64,000 nucleotides of DNA from a virus. Location: positions 1 to 64,000 of the IMG/VR virus record IMGVR_UViG_3300042291_001568. The stretch is one strand, 5' to 3'. Of the stretch, positions 29,780 to 36,162 are shown one piece after another (the stretch's first letter is position 1; every line of letters starts with the position of its first letter). The position numbers and the translations under genes are program-made. The notes beneath the pieces were generated by a model. It made no database searches. It worked only from the letters and a program-made list of their open reading frames with translations, and was not told the origin of the DNA.

Positions 29780-30079
29780 ATGAAACAATGGACAGCAGGA
29801 GAAGTATTTGAAGGCGTCACAGAAGTGTGGACAGCCGAAGGCAGCGTGTATGGGCTTGAAGTCCAGAAGCAAAGCGAAGGCAACGTCGTAGGTACAGTGT
29901 GGCGCACGATACACGCGACATACGAAGAGCCAGCCGACGTTGAGTGCGTGCTTGAAAAAGAGTACGCCACAATCGGAGAAGCAACGCGCGACCTCGAGAA
30001 GATCGATGAAGACGAAGTTAAGTATCAGCAAGCGGTGGACTACTCAATCGATCAGTCCCGACGAGAAGCGCTGCTGTAA
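29780..30079 (+). CDS. acidic hypothetical protein
   Basis: 99 residues; beta-rich first half (GEVFEGVTEVWTAEGSVYGL) and acidic helical second half. No family recognised. Confidence 0.68.
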   Translation: MKQWTAGEVFEGVTEVWTAEGSVYGLEVQKQSEGNVVGTVWRTIHATYEEPADVECVLEKEYATIGEATRDLEKIDEDEVKYQQAVDYSIDQSRREALL

Positions 30080-30084
30080 AGATC

Positions 30085-30158
30085 CTGCGCAGTTCGTTGC
30101 TGCGCAGTAAGATGCGTTTGAGCGCTGGGCTTAATGTCCTTTCGCCTGGCGCTCACGC
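30085..30158 (+). terminator. tandem hairpins
   Basis: CTGCGCAG-7nt-CTGCGCAG (30085-30107) then a roughly 15-bp stem GCG..TGAGCGC.. with ..GCGCTCACGC (30114-30158). Confidence 0.7.
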
Positions 30159-30167
30159 ACTATCAAT

Positions 30168-30183
30168 CTAAGGATTGTATAAT
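30168..30183 (+). promoter_or_regulatory. array promoter P28
   Basis: CTAAGGATTG plus TATAAT 30178-30183 for ATG 30215. Confidence 0.8.
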
Positions 30184-30214
30184 AACTACATCAACCTAAA
30201 CTAAAGGACACACA

Positions 30215-30481
30215 ATGAAGACACGACCAACACAGCCAGGCCGCGATGGCGGACTTGTAGTAAGGACATCAATCGGCGGCTACTGCCTGCGGATCGAAGA
30301 TGGGGTTGTTGTAATCCAGATTGACGAGAAAGATCTCATCGATGCGATGCACAACAATGGCTACTCATACGGCAAGACAAACGTTGACCACCTGCCAACA
30401 ATTCGTGAAGGCGAGTACCGACTCGAGATTGCGTGTCACGCAGTCAAGGTCGTGGATGACGCAACTCGTCTCACAAACTAA
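30215..30481 (+). CDS. hypothetical protein
   Basis: 88 residues, beta-rich with YCLRIEDGVVVIQIDEKDLI. Ends Thr-Asn-TAA within the next promoter. No family recognised. Confidence 0.68.
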   Translation: MKTRPTQPGRDGGLVVRTSIGGYCLRIEDGVVVIQIDEKDLIDAMHNNGYSYGKTNVDHLPTIREGEYRLEIACHAVKVVDDATRLTN

Positions 30482-30493
30482 GGATTGTATAAT
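30478..30493 (+). promoter_or_regulatory. array promoter P29
   Basis: CTAAGGATTG plus TATAAT 30488-30493 for ATG 30524. Confidence 0.8.
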
Positions 30494-30523
30494 GATACTA
30501 TCAACCAATACAAAGGACAAACA

Positions 30524-30751
30524 ATGACAATCATCGATACGCCGCAAGGAATAGATCACTTCAGAATAGCAGCCACCATAGCGGCTCTCAGAGTTGAAGT
30601 CGCAACTGGAATGAAGATGCACAGAGGAGTCTCAGCATTGCGAATGGCTCAGATGTACGGCTGCCCTAAGAATACGAAGAAGGCAGCACTTCCGTGGATG
30701 GAAGCGTTCTACGAAGAAACTTACGGCTGGGCCTACGGGTCCAAGCCGTAA
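30524..30751 (+). CDS. hypothetical helical protein
   Basis: 75 residues; RIAATIAALRVEVATGMKM and RMAQMYGCPKNTKKA suggest a helical, possibly nucleic-acid-binding fold. No family recognised. Confidence 0.65.
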   Translation: MTIIDTPQGIDHFRIAATIAALRVEVATGMKMHRGVSALRMAQMYGCPKNTKKAALPWMEAFYEETYGWAYGSKP

Positions 30752-30769
30752 GGCATCTGCCGGTAGAAA

Positions 30770-30785
30770 CTCTGGAAGATATAAT
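30770..30785 (+). promoter_or_regulatory. array promoter P30
   Basis: CTCTGGAAGA plus TATAAT 30780-30785 for ATG 30810. Confidence 0.75.
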
Positions 30786-30809
30786 AGTCTACATACCAAA
30801 GGACACACA

Positions 30810-31070
30810 ATGACAACAGCAACGACAAACCAATATGTTTACGACGTACCGAGCAGACCTAATCACGGTAAGCACGATCAAATTCTTACAGTCGGAGAAC
30901 TCATAGGCATTCTTTCGCAGTGCGACGAAGACGATCAAGTGCTCATCGGAGCGCAGTGTGTGAATGCGGAGTGGCTCAATGTGTGCCAAGTCATTCAACC
31001 GAACGAAGAAGATGGCATTTGCGCGCTTACACTGATGGCCGTTGACACATTTGACCCGAGGCAATTCTAA
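30810..31070 (+). CDS. hypothetical protein
   Basis: 86 residues. ILTVGELIGILSQCDEDDQV is a pattern often seen in small phage proteins of the 'tVgELi..L...d.d..V' type. Overlaps the next gene by 1 nt. Confidence 0.7.
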   Translation: MTTATTNQYVYDVPSRPNHGKHDQILTVGELIGILSQCDEDDQVLIGAQCVNAEWLNVCQVIQPNEEDGICALTLMAVDTFDPRQF

Positions 31071-31447
31071 TGTTTGTCCCTGCAAGCGAGCCACAGTTCT
31101 GGCTTGAGGTAACCGAGCAGGGTATGTGGGCACGGATGGATCGAAGTGAAGACCGATGGAAACAGATTGCGGTCAAGAATGCGCAACAGTTCCGTGTCAC
31201 GGACACGGTAACAATGTGGTGGCACGATGACCCTGCGCCACCGGCGTCATACAATCACATGGCAATAGCGATTGTACGGGCATGCGGATATGACGGGCTC
31301 GAGATACGTGGACACGTGGTCTTCACCGGCCTGTTAGGCTTCTCTGACGGGCAGCAAACTTTGTCTCTTGAAGATGAAGCATTGCTCTGCGCGTACGCCA
31401 ATCATTGCAAGACTGAGATTGCAGTAGTCTCGCGCATGAATAAATAG
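31070..31447 (+). CDS. hypothetical protein
   Basis: 125 residues. Trp-rich first half (WARMDRSEDRWKQIA, MWWHDDPAPP), helical C-terminus. A shortened copy of the interspersed element (R9) is read in frame as TGLLGFSDG. Coupled to the upstream gene. Confidence 0.68.
   Translation: MFVPASEPQFWLEVTEQGMWARMDRSEDRWKQIAVKNAQQFRVTDTVTMWWHDDPAPPASYNHMAIAIVRACGYDGLEIRGHVVFTGLLGFSDGQQTLSLEDEALLCAYANHCKTEIAVVSRMNK
31326..31353 (+). repeat. shortened interspersed element, copy R9
   Basis: CCGGCCTG, centre of only 11 nt, TGACGGGCA; inside a gene. May be a deleted copy or chance. Confidence 0.4.
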
Positions 31448-31449
31448 TT

Positions 31450-31485
31450 CCGGCCTGTGGCTAGGCCACATTTGATTGACGGGTC
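31450..31485 (+). repeat. 36-bp interspersed element, copy R10
   Basis: CCGGCCTG, centre with the best hairpin GTGGC-TAG-GCCAC, TTGACGGGTC. First of three in 134 nt. Confidence 0.78.
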
Positions 31486-31499
31486 ACTCAAATTGTGTT

Positions 31500-31535
31500 C
31501 CGGCCTGTCTAAGGACACGCCTTTGATGACGGGCA
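31500..31535 (+). repeat. 36-bp interspersed element, copy R11
   Basis: CCGGCCTG, centre with TGTC-TAAG-GACA, ATGACGGGCA. Confidence 0.8.
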
Positions 31536-31547
31536 TGGTTTTCAGGC

Positions 31548-31583
31548 CCGGCCTGTGGCTGGCACTTGAACTGATGACGGGCA
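31548..31583 (+). repeat. 36-bp interspersed element, copy R12
   Basis: CCGGCCTG, centre with GTG-GCTGG-CAC, ATGACGGGCA; ends 7 nt before P31. Confidence 0.8.
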
Positions 31584-31589
31584 TCAGAT

Positions 31590-31605
31590 CTAGGGATTGT
31601 ATAAT
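31590..31605 (+). promoter_or_regulatory. array promoter P31
   Basis: CTAGGGATTG plus TATAAT 31600-31605; leaderless ATG 31612. Confidence 0.8.
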
Positions 31606-31611
31606 GTACCT

Positions 31612-31776
31612 ATGGGAATAGCCACTAAGTATCTGATCTACAAGTCAATCAAGAAACGTGCAGTCAAACGTGAACGCCAACGCGTTGAACGCGAGACCGT
31701 AGACTTTCACTGTGAGCATTGTGGATACGCGCTAAGCGACCATTCAGGCGAGCCGTTGTACCTCTGCCCTGAATAG
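31612..31776 (+). CDS. small zinc-ribbon protein, leaderless
   Basis: 54 residues: basic N-terminal helix (KSIKKRAVKRERQRVERE) then CEHCG (34-38) and a final LYLCPE. Could bind RNA or DNA through the basic helix. No ribosome binding site; start at promoter +1. Confidence 0.65.
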   Translation: MGIATKYLIYKSIKKRAVKRERQRVERETVDFHCEHCGYALSDHSGEPLYLCPE

Positions 31777-31783
31777 TTCAAAT

Positions 31784-31799
31784 CTCAGGAATGTATAAT
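31784..31799 (+). promoter_or_regulatory. array promoter P32
   Basis: CTCAGGAATG plus TATAAT 31794-31799; the +1 falls on the first base of a 12-bp closing stem. Confidence 0.78.
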
Positions 31800-31805
31800 G
31801 ATCAT

Positions 31806-31905
31806 GTGTACCAGCGCATTAGCAAAATAGTGCGAGCACCCGAGTCAACATAATAGACTGGGTCCTGACTATCGGAGAAGTAAACTAATAGCGCTGGTAC
31901 ACTTC
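31806..31905 (+). ncRNA. structured non-coding RNA with 12-17 bp closing stem
   Basis: 5' GTGTACCAGCGC (31806-31817) pairs perfectly with GCGCTGGTACAC (31891-31902); ATTAG/CTAAT extends it after one bulged base. Inside are three smaller hairpins: GTG-CGAG-CAC, an ACCC/GGGT plus AGTC/GACT stem, and TCC...GGA. The RNA would start exactly at the 7th base after TATAAT, as the leaderless genes do. No reading frame. A stable phage RNA with a four-way-junction shape is the best reading; its target is unknown. Confidence 0.7.
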
Positions 31906-31932
31906 AAGTCCCGAGATCGCTAAAGCCATAAA

Positions 31933-31948
31933 CTCAGGATTGTATAAT
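31933..31948 (+). promoter_or_regulatory. array promoter P33
   Basis: CTCAGGATTG plus TATAAT 31943-31948 for ATG 31980. Confidence 0.78.
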
Positions 31949-31979
31949 GATCTTACACAACGACGACAAAGGACACAAA

Positions 31980-32228
31980 ATGACAAATGACATAGAAACA
32001 ACTCATGTTCAAATTCCAGGATCAATGTCTGCTCGAGTTGCGCATGGCAGAATTATTGGCTTTGACTTCTCACCAGCAGCGGCTTACGCAGGATACTTTG
32101 GAGCAGAGATCAGCATCTCTGAAGGACCAGAGATCACAGCAGAAGCCTTCTGGGACATGGTGGCCAATAAATTGTCAGTCACACCTGACATGCAATCTGG
32201 AGTAATTACCGCTTCTTGGATCTGCTGA
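31980..32228 (+). CDS. hypothetical protein
   Basis: 82 residues, alpha/beta, HGRIIGFDFSPAAAYAGYFG in the middle. No family recognised. Confidence 0.68.
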   Translation: MTNDIETTHVQIPGSMSARVAHGRIIGFDFSPAAAYAGYFGAEISISEGPEITAEAFWDMVANKLSVTPDMQSGVITASWIC

Positions 32229-32245
32229 CCTTAGTTGTTCAAAAA

Positions 32246-32261
32246 CTAAGGATGTTATAAT
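32246..32261 (+). promoter_or_regulatory. array promoter P34
   Basis: CTAAGGATGT plus TATAAT 32256-32261; 56 nt to ATG 32312 because a hairpin is inserted in the leader. Confidence 0.75.
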
Positions 32262-32271
32262 TGATCTTATC

Positions 32272-32292
32272 AGGTAGGCACTCCGCCCACCT
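32272..32292 (+). promoter_or_regulatory. 5'-end leader hairpin (ACTCC loop)
   Basis: AGGTaGGC-ACTCC-GCCcACCT at the very start of the P34 transcript. A related hairpin with the same loop but other stem bases lies at 43227. Confidence 0.6.
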
Positions 32293-32311
32293 AACGACGA
32301 AAGGACAAATA

Positions 32312-32476
32312 ATGCTCGCAGGCAAACCATCCACCCGACTTCACGAAGTCATCGACTCATCGTTCCAGTACACGATGGTCGTCCACGCAGGAAGCAAGTC
32401 AGCCTGCAACGCCTACTGGCTCGCTCAGGCAAGCCAGAAGCGCCAGGACCTCAAGGTCAGGGTCGCCAAGCGCTAA
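32312..32476 (+). CDS. small basic hypothetical protein
   Basis: 54 residues; AYWLAQASQKRQDLKVRVAK helix at the end is basic. GAAAGGAC before the ATG. No family recognised. Confidence 0.65.
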   Translation: MLAGKPSTRLHEVIDSSFQYTMVVHAGSKSACNAYWLAQASQKRQDLKVRVAKR

Positions 32477-32513
32477 GGCGCTGGCGGCTTCGGCCTTGGC
32501 CAAGTTTACAATT

Positions 32514-32551
32514 CCTAGTTCCAATGCCTCCTAAGTCTAGGCGGAACTAGG
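32514..32551 (+). terminator. hairpin reaching into the next promoter
   Basis: CCTAGTTCC/GGAACTAGG outside, GCCT/AGGC inside. The 3' arm is also the start of P35, so folding and promoter share bases. Confidence 0.65.
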
Positions 32552-32562
32552 GATTGTATAAT
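32547..32562 (+). promoter_or_regulatory. array promoter P35
   Basis: CTAGGGATTG plus TATAAT 32557-32562 for ATG 32593. Confidence 0.8.
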
Positions 32563-32592
32563 AGTCTTATACCTACAACGAAAGGACAAGAC

Positions 32593-32715
32593 ATGCCAAC
32601 AACTTGGAACTTTGACCTCCCATACGAGGCGCGCGACGAACACGAGGACGACGATTGGTGCGAAGGAGACGACGACTCCGAGCCGCGTCCATATTGGAAT
32701 GGCGTCCCACACTAG
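32593..32715 (+). CDS. very acidic mini-protein
   Basis: 40 residues, 14 of them Asp or Glu (DEHEDDDWCEGDDDSE), aromatic at both ends. GAAAGGAC before the ATG. Strong negative charge is typical of DNA-mimic inhibitors; that is only a suggestion. Confidence 0.6.
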   Translation: MPTTWNFDLPYEARDEHEDDDWCEGDDDSEPRPYWNGVPH

Positions 32716-32733
32716 GGCCGCCAGGGCTTAGAA

Positions 32734-32749
32734 CTAGAGAAGATATAAT
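32734..32749 (+). promoter_or_regulatory. array promoter P36
   Basis: CTAGAGAAGA plus TATAAT 32744-32749 for ATG 32778. Confidence 0.75.
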
Positions 32750-32777
32750 AGTCTTATCAACGACGAAGGGACACGAC

Positions 32778-32906
32778 ATGGAAACAGCACACATCACAGA
32801 CCAGACATGCGCCTGCGGATTCTCGTACCAGGATTGGATGGATTACGACGTCACTTGCGAAGCGCCAGAGAATGGCGATCTCCACTTATGGGAGCAGACC
32901 AACTAA
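32778..32906 (+). CDS. mini-protein with CxC motif
   Basis: 42 residues with QTCACGFSYQDW and VTCEAP; three cysteines and a His could hold a zinc. GAAGGGAC before the ATG. Confidence 0.6.
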   Translation: METAHITDQTCACGFSYQDWMDYDVTCEAPENGDLHLWEQTN

Positions 32907-32909
32907 AAA

Positions 32910-32925
32910 CTCGGGATGTTATAAT
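32910..32925 (+). promoter_or_regulatory. array promoter P37
   Basis: CTCGGGATGT plus TATAAT 32920-32925 for ATG 32956. Confidence 0.78.
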
Positions 32926-32955
32926 AATCTCATACCTACAACGAAGGGACACACG

Positions 32956-33066
32956 ATGATCAGGGCAATCAAACTCGGAATCAAAATATCACGCCAGCAG
33001 GGAATCCGCAAAGGGATCCAAGTTGGCCGCCACTTCTACCACTGGGCTCCAAAGGCCCGGTGGTAA
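32956..33066 (+). CDS. basic mini-protein
   Basis: 36 residues, basic (KLGIKISRQQGIRKG) with an aromatic C-terminus. GAAGGGAC before the ATG. Probably binds nucleic acid; not recognised. Confidence 0.58.
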   Translation: MIRAIKLGIKISRQQGIRKGIQVGRHFYHWAPKARW

Positions 33067-33067
33067 T

Positions 33068-33083
33068 CTAAGGATGTTATAAT
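33068..33083 (+). promoter_or_regulatory. array promoter P38
   Basis: CTAAGGATGT plus TATAAT 33078-33083 for ATG 33114. Confidence 0.8.
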
Positions 33084-33113
33084 AATCTTATCAACGACGA
33101 AGGGACAAATCAA

Positions 33114-33365
33114 ATGAACACCAAATGGTGCTTACTCAAGACAAGTGACTCCGGCCCAATGGGACGCGGTCAGAGCAACAAAAAGAAAGTGTACGAGGTC
33201 ACCGTCACTGGAATGACTCTCGTATGCGAGTGGGGAATGGCAGAGAAGGCGCAACGACAAAGTTCAGTCGTGACCTACAGAAGCCACCAACACGCCCTTG
33301 CGGCCGCCTATACCAAGGTGCGGTCAAAGCAAGATCGGGGTTACCAGGTCGCGTACGCGGTCTAG
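33114..33365 (+). CDS. WGR-like domain protein, paralogue 2
   Basis: 83 residues, same single domain as 19150 and 43714 with the shared GPMGRGQ...KKKVYEV, CEWGMAEK and DRGYQVAYAV blocks. Differences are scattered, as in an old duplication. Own promoter and 3' hairpin. Confidence 0.75.
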   Translation: MNTKWCLLKTSDSGPMGRGQSNKKKVYEVTVTGMTLVCEWGMAEKAQRQSSVVTYRSHQHALAAAYTKVRSKQDRGYQVAYAV

Positions 33366-33380
33366 GTAATCACTCCGGCG

Positions 33381-33425
33381 GGAAGGCTGCGATACCTCGA
33401 GCGGGTTCTTGGTTCAAAGCCTTCC
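33381..33425 (+). terminator. hairpin after WGR-like gene
   Basis: GGAAGGCT...AGCCTTCC, 8 perfect pairs with a long loop. Confidence 0.5.
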
Positions 33426-33435
33426 ATTCTGGAAA

Positions 33436-33451
33436 CTAAGGATTGTATAAT
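33436..33451 (+). promoter_or_regulatory. array promoter P39
   Basis: CTAAGGATTG plus TATAAT 33446-33451 for ATG 33482. Confidence 0.8.
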
Positions 33452-33481
33452 AGTCTCATACCTACAAATCAAGGAGAGATT

Positions 33482-33667
33482 ATGGTAAAGGTAAAATGGG
33501 GTAAAGGTGAAGTGGAAGTTAATTGTTCGGAAGAAGAATTAGCGGAAGTGTTATCGTGGGATAATGATATAATGTTGGGATGCTGGTTAGGTCTGGTAAA
33601 TGATAAAGGTCACGCGGCGGGTGTGGAATGGGCCAAAGAATATGACAAGATTCTGCGGGAGGGCTGA
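33482..33667 (+). CDS. small protein of different base composition
   Basis: 61 residues, WGKGEVEVNCSEEELAEVLS then a helical end. Codons favour GGT, TTA, AAA and GAA and the ribosome binding site is AAGGAG rather than AAAGGAC, unlike its neighbours, which suggests later acquisition. No family recognised. Confidence 0.65.
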   Translation: MVKVKWGKGEVEVNCSEEELAEVLSWDNDIMLGCWLGLVNDKGHAAGVEWAKEYDKILREG

Positions 33668-33676
33668 TCGTTGAAT

Positions 33677-33692
33677 CTAAGGATTGTATAAT
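33677..33692 (+). promoter_or_regulatory. array promoter P40
   Basis: CTAAGGATTG plus TATAAT 33687-33692 for ATG 33724. Confidence 0.8.
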
Positions 33693-33723
33693 AATCTTAT
33701 CAGCAAATGACAAAAGGACAACC

Positions 33724-33972
33724 ATGGAAACAGTGACAATTTGTGAATCAATTACCTGGGGCGGAACCAAAGAAGACGAGACGCTTCAAGATGTATTGGC
33801 CGACATTCAGAAAGCCGTACCTTCAGTGAAGATCACGCTTCTTGAAGCCCGCCCGTCGCACACCGGTGGATGGCCGATCTTTGAGTTGACCTTCAGCCGA
33901 GAGGATCTCTCATCACTTGCGGGCCTTTGGGAACTTGAGGTTGAGGATATCCTCGAGCGGGCTACGGCCTAA
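33724..33972 (+). CDS. hypothetical protein
   Basis: 82 residues, alpha/beta (LQDVLADIQKAVPSVKITLL, WPIFELTFSREDL) like a small ferredoxin-like fold. No family recognised. Confidence 0.66.
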   Translation: METVTICESITWGGTKEDETLQDVLADIQKAVPSVKITLLEARPSHTGGWPIFELTFSREDLSSLAGLWELEVEDILERATA

Positions 33973-33986
33973 GAGGTTTAACAATT

Positions 33987-34002
33987 CTAAGGATTGTATA
34001 AT
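33987..34002 (+). promoter_or_regulatory. array promoter P41
   Basis: CTAAGGATTG plus TATAAT 33997-34002; leaderless ATG 34009. Confidence 0.8.
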
Positions 34003-34008
34003 GATTAC

Positions 34009-34161
34009 ATGACAACATACACCGTAACAATTCCACCATCCGCCCCACAAACAGTGTCCGCACCCGATCCGTATTCCGCTTACGAATCCGTATACAATTC
34101 CGCAATCCATTCCGTCAACCCAAAAAACTTTGACATCAACGATTACGTTACGACACCGTAA
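34009..34161 (+). CDS. TTYxVTI-type mini-protein, paralogue 1, leaderless
   Basis: 50 residues: TTYTVTIPPSAPQTV, DPYSAYE and a final NPKNFDINDYV. The protein at 42990 has the same length and pattern and is also leaderless, so the two are paralogues. No family recognised. Confidence 0.65.
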   Translation: MTTYTVTIPPSAPQTVSAPDPYSAYESVYNSAIHSVNPKNFDINDYVTTP

Positions 34162-34176
34162 TCTGCGATCACGCTT

Positions 34177-34197
34177 CCACAGGGGCGAAAACTGTGG
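34177..34197 (+). terminator. hairpin overlapping promoter P42
   Basis: CCACAG-9nt-CTGTGG; the 3' arm enters the conserved promoter block. Confidence 0.4.
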
Positions 34198-34207
34198 ATT
34201 GTATAAT
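34192..34207 (+). promoter_or_regulatory. array promoter P42
   Basis: CTGTGGATTG plus TATAAT 34202-34207 for ATG 34240. Confidence 0.75.
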
Positions 34208-34239
34208 GGTCTCATACCCACAACGACGAAAGAGGAAAA

Positions 34240-34473
34240 ATGAACACGAAAGAAACCCTGCTCGCAGCAATCGACCGTATCAAGGACAGCATCGACTTCT
34301 CTGATACATTCAGCGCGGTCTACGAGTCCACCTACCTGATTGGGAACGAACTCGCCCAAGACGAATTCACAATCCGCTTGGACAAAATTACCGAAGTCCT
34401 CAGCAACGACGACGACATCCTGGCATTCGCACTCGCCCTCAACGGAATCCGCGAGGAGGTTGCGGCCTTATAA
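34240..34473 (+). CDS. helical hypothetical protein
   Basis: 77 residues, all helical (LLAAIDRIKDSIDFSD, AFALALNGIREEVAAL). Ribosome binding site AAAGAGG, different from neighbours. No family recognised. Confidence 0.66.
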   Translation: MNTKETLLAAIDRIKDSIDFSDTFSAVYESTYLIGNELAQDEFTIRLDKITEVLSNDDDILAFALALNGIREEVAAL

Positions 34474-34487
34474 GCCTCGAGCGGAAA

Positions 34488-34503
34488 CTCAGGATTGTAT
34501 AAT
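34488..34503 (+). promoter_or_regulatory. array promoter P43
   Basis: CTCAGGATTG plus TATAAT 34498-34503; ATG 34511 is 7 nt beyond (leaderless). Confidence 0.78.
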
Positions 34504-34510
34504 AGTCTAC

Positions 34511-34672
34511 ATGAGGACAACAACAAAACAAAAAAAGCGAACAATCGCAAAATGGGACGAAGTCGATCGCCAAGGCTTCGCGGATGGCGGCCGCTTGCGG
34601 GCGCAAACGATCCCGAACAAAAAGCGAGTTGCGGCTCGCAAAGCCTGCCGGGACAAATCCCGGTGGGCGTAA
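34511..34672 (+). CDS. basic mini-protein, leaderless
   Basis: 53 residues, 18 of them Arg or Lys, with RGFADGG-like centre (QGFADGGRLRAQ). Likely nucleic-acid binding. No ribosome binding site before ATG 34511. Confidence 0.6.
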   Translation: MRTTTKQKKRTIAKWDEVDRQGFADGGRLRAQTIPNKKRVAARKACRDKSRWA

Positions 34673-34685
34673 TGGCGCTCAAGAT

Positions 34686-34701
34686 CTATGGATGATATAA
34701 T
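34686..34701 (+). promoter_or_regulatory. array promoter P44
   Basis: CTATGGATGA plus TATAAT 34696-34701 for ATG 34737. Confidence 0.75.
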
Positions 34702-34736
34702 AATCTTATCAACAACGACGAAGGACAGATAACAAA

Positions 34737-34964
34737 ATGGAAGAAGCAACTGCGGCGCCCGGCCCAGCCATGGGCAAGGCAATCATAAAAGTCAACAACA
34801 CTGCCACAAAGCGCACGCGCAATCGCGTGAAAGAAGGTGGACCAGTCTTTGAGTTCTTTGACAATGCACACGCCAGACCTGGCGAACTATTGTTGCGGTC
34901 GCCAAAGACACAGTGGCTTGGGTGGCTACCAATAGATGAGATCGATTGGAAGCTTGATATTTGA
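34737..34964 (+). CDS. hypothetical protein
   Basis: 75 residues; basic centre (KVNNTATKRTRNRVKEGG) and a C-terminal LLLRSPKTQWLGWLPID. No family recognised. Confidence 0.65.
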   Translation: MEEATAAPGPAMGKAIIKVNNTATKRTRNRVKEGGPVFEFFDNAHARPGELLLRSPKTQWLGWLPIDEIDWKLDI

Positions 34965-34965
34965 A

Positions 34966-34981
34966 CTAAGGATTGTATAAT
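34966..34981 (+). promoter_or_regulatory. array promoter P45
   Basis: CTAAGGATTG plus TATAAT 34976-34981 for ATG 35025. Confidence 0.8.
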
Positions 34982-35024
34982 AATCTTATCAACAACAACA
35001 ACTGAAAAAAGGACACACAACAAA

Positions 35025-35345
35025 ATGAAGACAGCAATGGTAATTGACACACAGGGACACGTGTCCACATTAGACATCTCAGTGCGCTCACTTGAGCAAA
35101 TGCAAGCTGCGGTCGGCGGATACGTCCAAGCGGTAGACATAGCCGACGACGTAACCTTGTGGTGCAACGAAGAAGGCAAAATGATGGGTCTCGAGCATAA
35201 TCCATTTGCTCAGCTCCTGTGGGATCGCACTTTCGGTGCGGGTACTGACTACATCGTCGGAACAGTGGTCATCACTGGTGGCGCGGACGATGAAGGCGAG
35301 ACTGTGGGACTGACAGCCGAGCAGGTAGCGTCGCTCGGGCTATAA
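35025..35345 (+). CDS. DUF3846-family protein
   Basis: 106 residues. SLEQMQAAVGGYVQAVD, then LWCNEEGKMMGLEHNP and YIVGTVVITG match the DUF3846 core (an ADP-ribosyltransferase/antirestriction-neighbourhood family common on phages and plasmids). Function of the family is not settled. Length is typical. Confidence 0.85.
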   Translation: MKTAMVIDTQGHVSTLDISVRSLEQMQAAVGGYVQAVDIADDVTLWCNEEGKMMGLEHNPFAQLLWDRTFGAGTDYIVGTVVITGGADDEGETVGLTAEQVASLGL

Positions 35346-35348
35346 GTT

Positions 35349-35364
35349 CTAAAGAAGATATAAT
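35349..35364 (+). promoter_or_regulatory. array promoter P46
   Basis: CTAAAGAAGA plus TATAAT 35359-35364 for ATG 35395. Confidence 0.75.
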
Positions 35365-35394
35365 TGAACTATCAACGAATGACAAGGACAACTC

Positions 35395-35586
35395 ATGACT
35401 GAGTACGAAGTTCACGTAGTCTTTCGTGTCACTGAAGAAGACAGCGGCATTGAGGAGCAAGTAGCCGAACGAGCATGGTCTTTCATCGAGCAGACTCTCG
35501 AGCCGACATCAATTGATGTGCTCAGTGTCAACGAGATTCCAGAAGCGCCTTCAGCAGAGATCATCGCATTCCCACGCGCTGACTAG
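35395..35586 (+). CDS. small alpha/beta hypothetical protein
   Basis: 63 residues: YEVHVVFRV strand, long helix, VLSVNEI strand, giving a split beta-alpha-beta pattern. Ends Asp-TAG in the next promoter. No family recognised. Confidence 0.65.
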   Translation: MTEYEVHVVFRVTEEDSGIEEQVAERAWSFIEQTLEPTSIDVLSVNEIPEAPSAEIIAFPRAD

Positions 35587-35598
35587 GGATTGTATAAT
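35583..35598 (+). promoter_or_regulatory. array promoter P47
   Basis: CTAGGGATTG plus TATAAT 35593-35598 for ATG 35633. Confidence 0.8.
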
Positions 35599-35632
35599 TG
35601 AACTATCAACAGCAACGACAAAAGGACAGAAA

Positions 35633-35890
35633 ATGAAAGTATCGCCAAAAGACCTAGACAATTTGATCTTTGCTCTCGCGCCGCTAGACACTAAGGCGTT
35701 GCGTGACGCGCATCTCACCAGCTACGCTAAAGGAGAGTTGCGGTGCAAAGATGCCAACGTGCGCTATCGCTGGGATCTATACTGGACAGCAGTCTATCGT
35801 GGATTCTCGTTCAGCAAAGATACGTACAACGATGCGCACATTGACACAGCACTTCGTCATGCGGTCCCTTTACTAATCGATGTTATCTAA
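35633..35890 (+). CDS. hypothetical protein
   Basis: 85 residues, helical, YRWDLYWTAVYRGFSFSKD in the middle. No family recognised. Confidence 0.66.
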   Translation: MKVSPKDLDNLIFALAPLDTKALRDAHLTSYAKGELRCKDANVRYRWDLYWTAVYRGFSFSKDTYNDAHIDTALRHAVPLLIDVI

Positions 35891-35913
35891 TTAGGTAACA
35901 GCGCGGTAAGGTT

Positions 35914-35929
35914 CTACGGATTGTATAAT
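35914..35929 (+). promoter_or_regulatory. array promoter P48
   Basis: CTACGGATTG plus TATAAT 35924-35929 for ATG 35953. Confidence 0.77.
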
Positions 35930-35952
35930 AACTACATAGCAACGAAGGGACA

Positions 35953-36162
35953 ATGATGACAACCACATTTTACTCAAAAATAGAAACTCGGCGGTGCTCG
36001 CATTGCGGGTATAAAGGCGAAGTTGAAGTGCCCAACGCGGGCTTATTCAAACGCAGCTCAGGCGCGCTAATCCAAGAGGCTTTCCCAGACCTCAGCAAAG
36101 AACTCCGGGAGCAGCTAATGACTGGCACTCACCCCGAGTGCTGGGCAGAGATGTTTGGATAG
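35953..36162 (+). CDS. conserved zinc-binding phage protein
   Basis: 69 residues. CSHCGYKGEVEVP near the start and GTHPECWAEMF at the end match a family frequent in actinophages with one zinc ribbon completed by the final His/Cys. An alternative ATG at 35956 exists. Function unknown. Confidence 0.78.
   Translation: MMTTTFYSKIETRRCSHCGYKGEVEVPNAGLFKRSSGALIQEAFPDLSKELREQLMTGTHPECWAEMFG

Noticed and set aside
17132-31583. 36-bp element as hammerhead, twister or another known ribozyme
   Set aside because: Conserved blocks do not match the cores of these classes that I can recall; left unnamed.
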